From Candidatus Zixiibacteriota bacterium (lineage in GTDB: Bacteria; Zixibacteria; MSB-5A5; CAIYYT01): a stretch of 15,247 nt of DNA. The translations under genes were made by a program, and so were the position numbers. The DNA lies in the NCBI GenBank assembly GCA_026397575.1, contig JAPLUP010000366.1, positions 1 through 15,247 of the forward strand, in the 5' to 3' direction. Positions 13,859 through 15,247 of this stretch are shown in pieces (within the stretch, counting starts at the first letter, position 1; each line of letters begins with the position of its first letter). The notes beneath the pieces are model-generated. The model was given only the letters and a program-made list of their open reading frames with translations, ran no database searches and was not told where the DNA came from.

Positions 13859-13881
13859 TGAGGTTGCAATTTGCAACCTCA
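13859..13881. repeat. Palindromic repeat unit, copy 2
   Basis: TGAGGTTGCAA (13859-13869) pairs with TTGCAACCTCA (13871-13881), an 11-bp perfect inverted repeat around a single T. It lies 50 bp before the start of the ABM-like gene and, with copy 1, marks the right margin of the AT-rich accessory segment. Confidence 0.6.
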
Positions 13882-13930
13882 AGTTTGGAAAGCAGCGCAG
13901 TTGCTGATCAAAACTTCGAGAGGATGCAAA

Positions 13931-14197
13931 GTGATCTACATGCTGTGTCGAAATCGCGTGGCTGATTATCAAACATGGAAACGAATCTTCGATTCCCATA
14001 AAGAAGCCCACCTCGAAGCGGGGCTCACTCTGGTCAATCTCTGGCAAAGTCTCGAAGATCCGAACAACGTGTTCTTTCTCTTCAAGGTTGGCAATCTGGA
14101 GGAGGCCAAGGCATTCGTCACGGCGCCGGGAAATCCGGAAATCGCCAAAGCTGCGGGTGTGCTTGATGGCGAAATCCATTTCGTTAACGGCGGCTAA
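13931..14197 (+). CDS. Small ABM-like (dimeric alpha/beta barrel) protein
   Basis: The product has 88 residues. The start is GTG at 13931 with GAGAGG 7 nt upstream. A longer open frame from 13871 begins inside a palindrome and adds nothing conserved. The pattern MIYMLCRNRVADYQTWKRIF, DSHKEAHLEAGLT, DPNNVFFLFKVGNLEEAKAF and a final EIHFV strand is that of small single-domain proteins of the antibiotic-biosynthesis monooxygenase-like, ferredoxin-like fold, which form dimeric barrels. Most members close to this one have no assigned substrate, and no cofactor site can be claimed. It is convergent with the enzyme to the right; the two genes overlap by 4 nt at their stop codons. Confidence 0.75.
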   Translation: MIYMLCRNRVADYQTWKRIFDSHKEAHLEAGLTLVNLWQSLEDPNNVFFLFKVGNLEEAKAFVTAPGNPEIAKAAGVLDGEIHFVNGG

Positions 14198-15174
14198 ATC
14201 TGCGCTTCCTTGCCGATACCGGCTTTCAGAGCCTTGTCATAGACTAACTTCGCGGTCGCGGCATCCTGAATCGCCAGACCGTTGGACTTAAACACCGTGA
14301 TCTCGGCGGCGTCCTTACGCCCCGGTTTACGACCAAGGATAATCTCCCCAAGTTCGGCGTGAATGTGATCTGCGCTGATCACCCCTTCCTGCATTGGGAT
14401 CATGATATCGCCAGCTTCTTTGAGGCAGGCCTCACTGGAATCGGCAACAAGCTTGGAACGCTTGATAATGGCTGTGTCCAATTCACGCGCGCCGGGAGAA
14501 TGGCTGCCAATTCCGTTGATATGTGTCCCCGGGCGCACCTGCGAACCGTCGAATAACGGCGTAGCGGACGAAGTAGCCGTACAGATGATATCGGCCTCGG
14601 CCAGAATCTGCTGTGGCGAGTCAGCGGCTACAACTTCGAGATTCAGCTTGGCGCTCATTTCTTTGACGAAAGCGGCGGTGGCTTCCGAAGAAACGTCATA
14701 GACGTAAGCCCGGGACAGCTGGCGCGCAGTAGCGACTGCCCAGAGTTGGGTTTTGGCCTGAACACCGGCGCCGAAAATTCCCGCAATCTGTCCTTTGTCG
14801 GCGCGGGCAAGATACTTGGTGGCAACGCCGCTTGCGGCTCCAGTTCTGACTGCGGTTAGATAGCCCCCATCCATAATGCAGATAACGTCCCCATTTTCGG
14901 GATTCTGAAGCAGCACTTTGCCGATGGTTGTGGGGATGTTGAATTTCTTGGGATTATTTTTGTAGACCGTGACGACTTTGCAGGCCAGCGCGCCCATCTC
15001 CTTGAGATAAGCAGGCATGTAAAGCGCCAAGCCATCCGGGGGAGTGATCCCAATTCGCAGCGGCAGCACAGCCGTGCCGTTCGCCATCTCGGCAAACGCT
15101 TTCTCCACGACGGTCATACAGTCAGCCATATCAAGCACGCGGATTACATCATCTCGAGTCAAAAGCAGCGTCAT
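14194..15174 (-). CDS. Ornithine cyclodeaminase/mu-crystallin family NAD(P)-dependent enzyme
   Basis: The product has 326 residues from the ATG at 15174, preceded by AAGGAAGG at a good distance. An upstream GTG at 15201 would add 9 unconserved residues. The fold shows the family's substrate domain and Rossmann domain: ACKVVTVY with Lys66, YLTAVRTGAASGVATKYLA with Arg110, the dinucleotide motif GIFGAGVQAKTQ (133-143), INGIGSHSPGARELD, and SNGLAIQDAATA with Asp304. In ornithine cyclodeaminase the equivalent Lys, Arg and Asp act in catalysis. The family also includes archaeal-type alanine dehydrogenase, pyrroline-2-carboxylate reductase and lysine cyclodeaminase, and the sequence alone does not choose among them. 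It ends within the stop of the convergent ABM-like gene. Confidence 0.92.
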   Translation of the reverse strand: MTLLLTRDDVIRVLDMADCMTVVEKAFAEMANGTAVLPLRIGITPPDGLALYMPAYLKEMGALACKVVTVYKNNPKKFNIPTTIGKVLLQNPENGDVICIMDGGYLTAVRTGAASGVATKYLARADKGQIAGIFGAGVQAKTQLWAVATARQLSRAYVYDVSSEATAAFVKEMSAKLNLEVVAADSPQQILAEADIICTATSSATPLFDGSQVRPGTHINGIGSHSPGARELDTAIIKRSKLVADSSEACLKEAGDIMIPMQEGVISADHIHAELGEIILGRKPGRKDAAEITVFKSNGLAIQDAATAKLVYDKALKAGIGKEAQI

Positions 15175-15205
15175 GAATTCCTTCCTTTCAGTGTTGGTCA
15201 CAAGC

Positions 15206-15235
15206 AGTATATCTAATTGGTGAGGTGCGCAGCAA
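15206..15235 (-). promoter_or_regulatory. Promoter of the ornithine cyclodeaminase-family gene
   Basis: On the minus strand TTGCTG (15230-15235), an 18-nt spacer and TATACT (15206-15211, 5/6) lie upstream of the ATG at 15174, giving a leader of about 25 nt. This promoter position would place the GTG at 15201 at the very start of the transcript, which also favours the ATG. Confidence 0.5.
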
Positions 15236-15247
15236 GGGTTTCGTCTT

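Noticed and set aside
13871..13930. N-terminal extension of the ABM-like protein to the first possible start.
   Set aside because: It begins inside a palindrome, has no ribosome site, and adds no conserved residues; the GTG at 13931 has GAGAGG at a good distance.

Overview
This window looks like a bacterial chromosome segment of about 15 kb. It probably comes from an uncultivated Gram-negative lineage of the FCB type, and candidate phylum Zixibacteria would fit. The evidence is lipoproteins with canonical lipoboxes, an outer-membrane barrel with an N-terminal haem site, a Dx2DG PgsA followed by PgpA, CinA, ThpR and RecA, and many short extragenic palindromes. The taxonomic call is inference; no rRNA gene or other decisive marker is present.

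Layout. Positions 1-481 (minus) hold the 5' part of a secreted repeat protein that runs off the left edge. Positions 535-804 hold its promoter, a block of REP-like repeats, and the terminator of the next gene. Positions 801-2315 (minus) encode a lipoprotein with TPR-like repeats and a TlpA-like thioredoxin domain. Divergent from it, 2580-4066 (plus) encode a haem-carrying outer-membrane barrel and a small cytochrome lipoprotein. Positions 4223-4738 are a REP-associated tyrosine transposase (RAYT) enclosed by an inverted pair of REP palindromes. Then follow a YhaM-type exoribonuclease (4913-5884), an ECF sigma/zinc anti-sigma pair (5977-7418) with a strong terminator, and a tightly packed operon pgsA-pgpA-cinA-thpR (7748-10585). 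Next comes recA, which is visibly broken: about 70 codons including DNA-binding loop L2 are missing and the frame is shifted at the join. Positions 11563-13900 look like an accessory insertion. It is AT-rich, has its own promoter, and carries a 53-residue basic protein and a 527-residue protein with papain-like peptidase features. The window closes with a small ABM-like protein and a convergent ornithine cyclodeaminase/mu-crystallin family enzyme.

Working together. The sigma/anti-sigma pair is a transmembrane signalling unit. PgsA and PgpA carry out consecutive steps of phosphatidylglycerol synthesis. The haem barrel, the cytochrome lipoprotein and perhaps the divergent thioredoxin lipoprotein suggest an envelope electron-transfer locus (inference).

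The strongest non-genic signal is a set of palindromes with one geometry: a GTAG tetranucleotide followed directly by a 7-8 bp stem and a 4-nt loop. They are found at both ends of the RAYT gene, at the 3' ends of two unrelated genes (where the TAG of GTAG is the stop codon), and between thpR and recA. The other points deserving a second look are the recA lesion, the 133-bp inverted-repeat element that would form the 5' leader of the pgsA operon, and the small-protein/papain-like-protein cassette.
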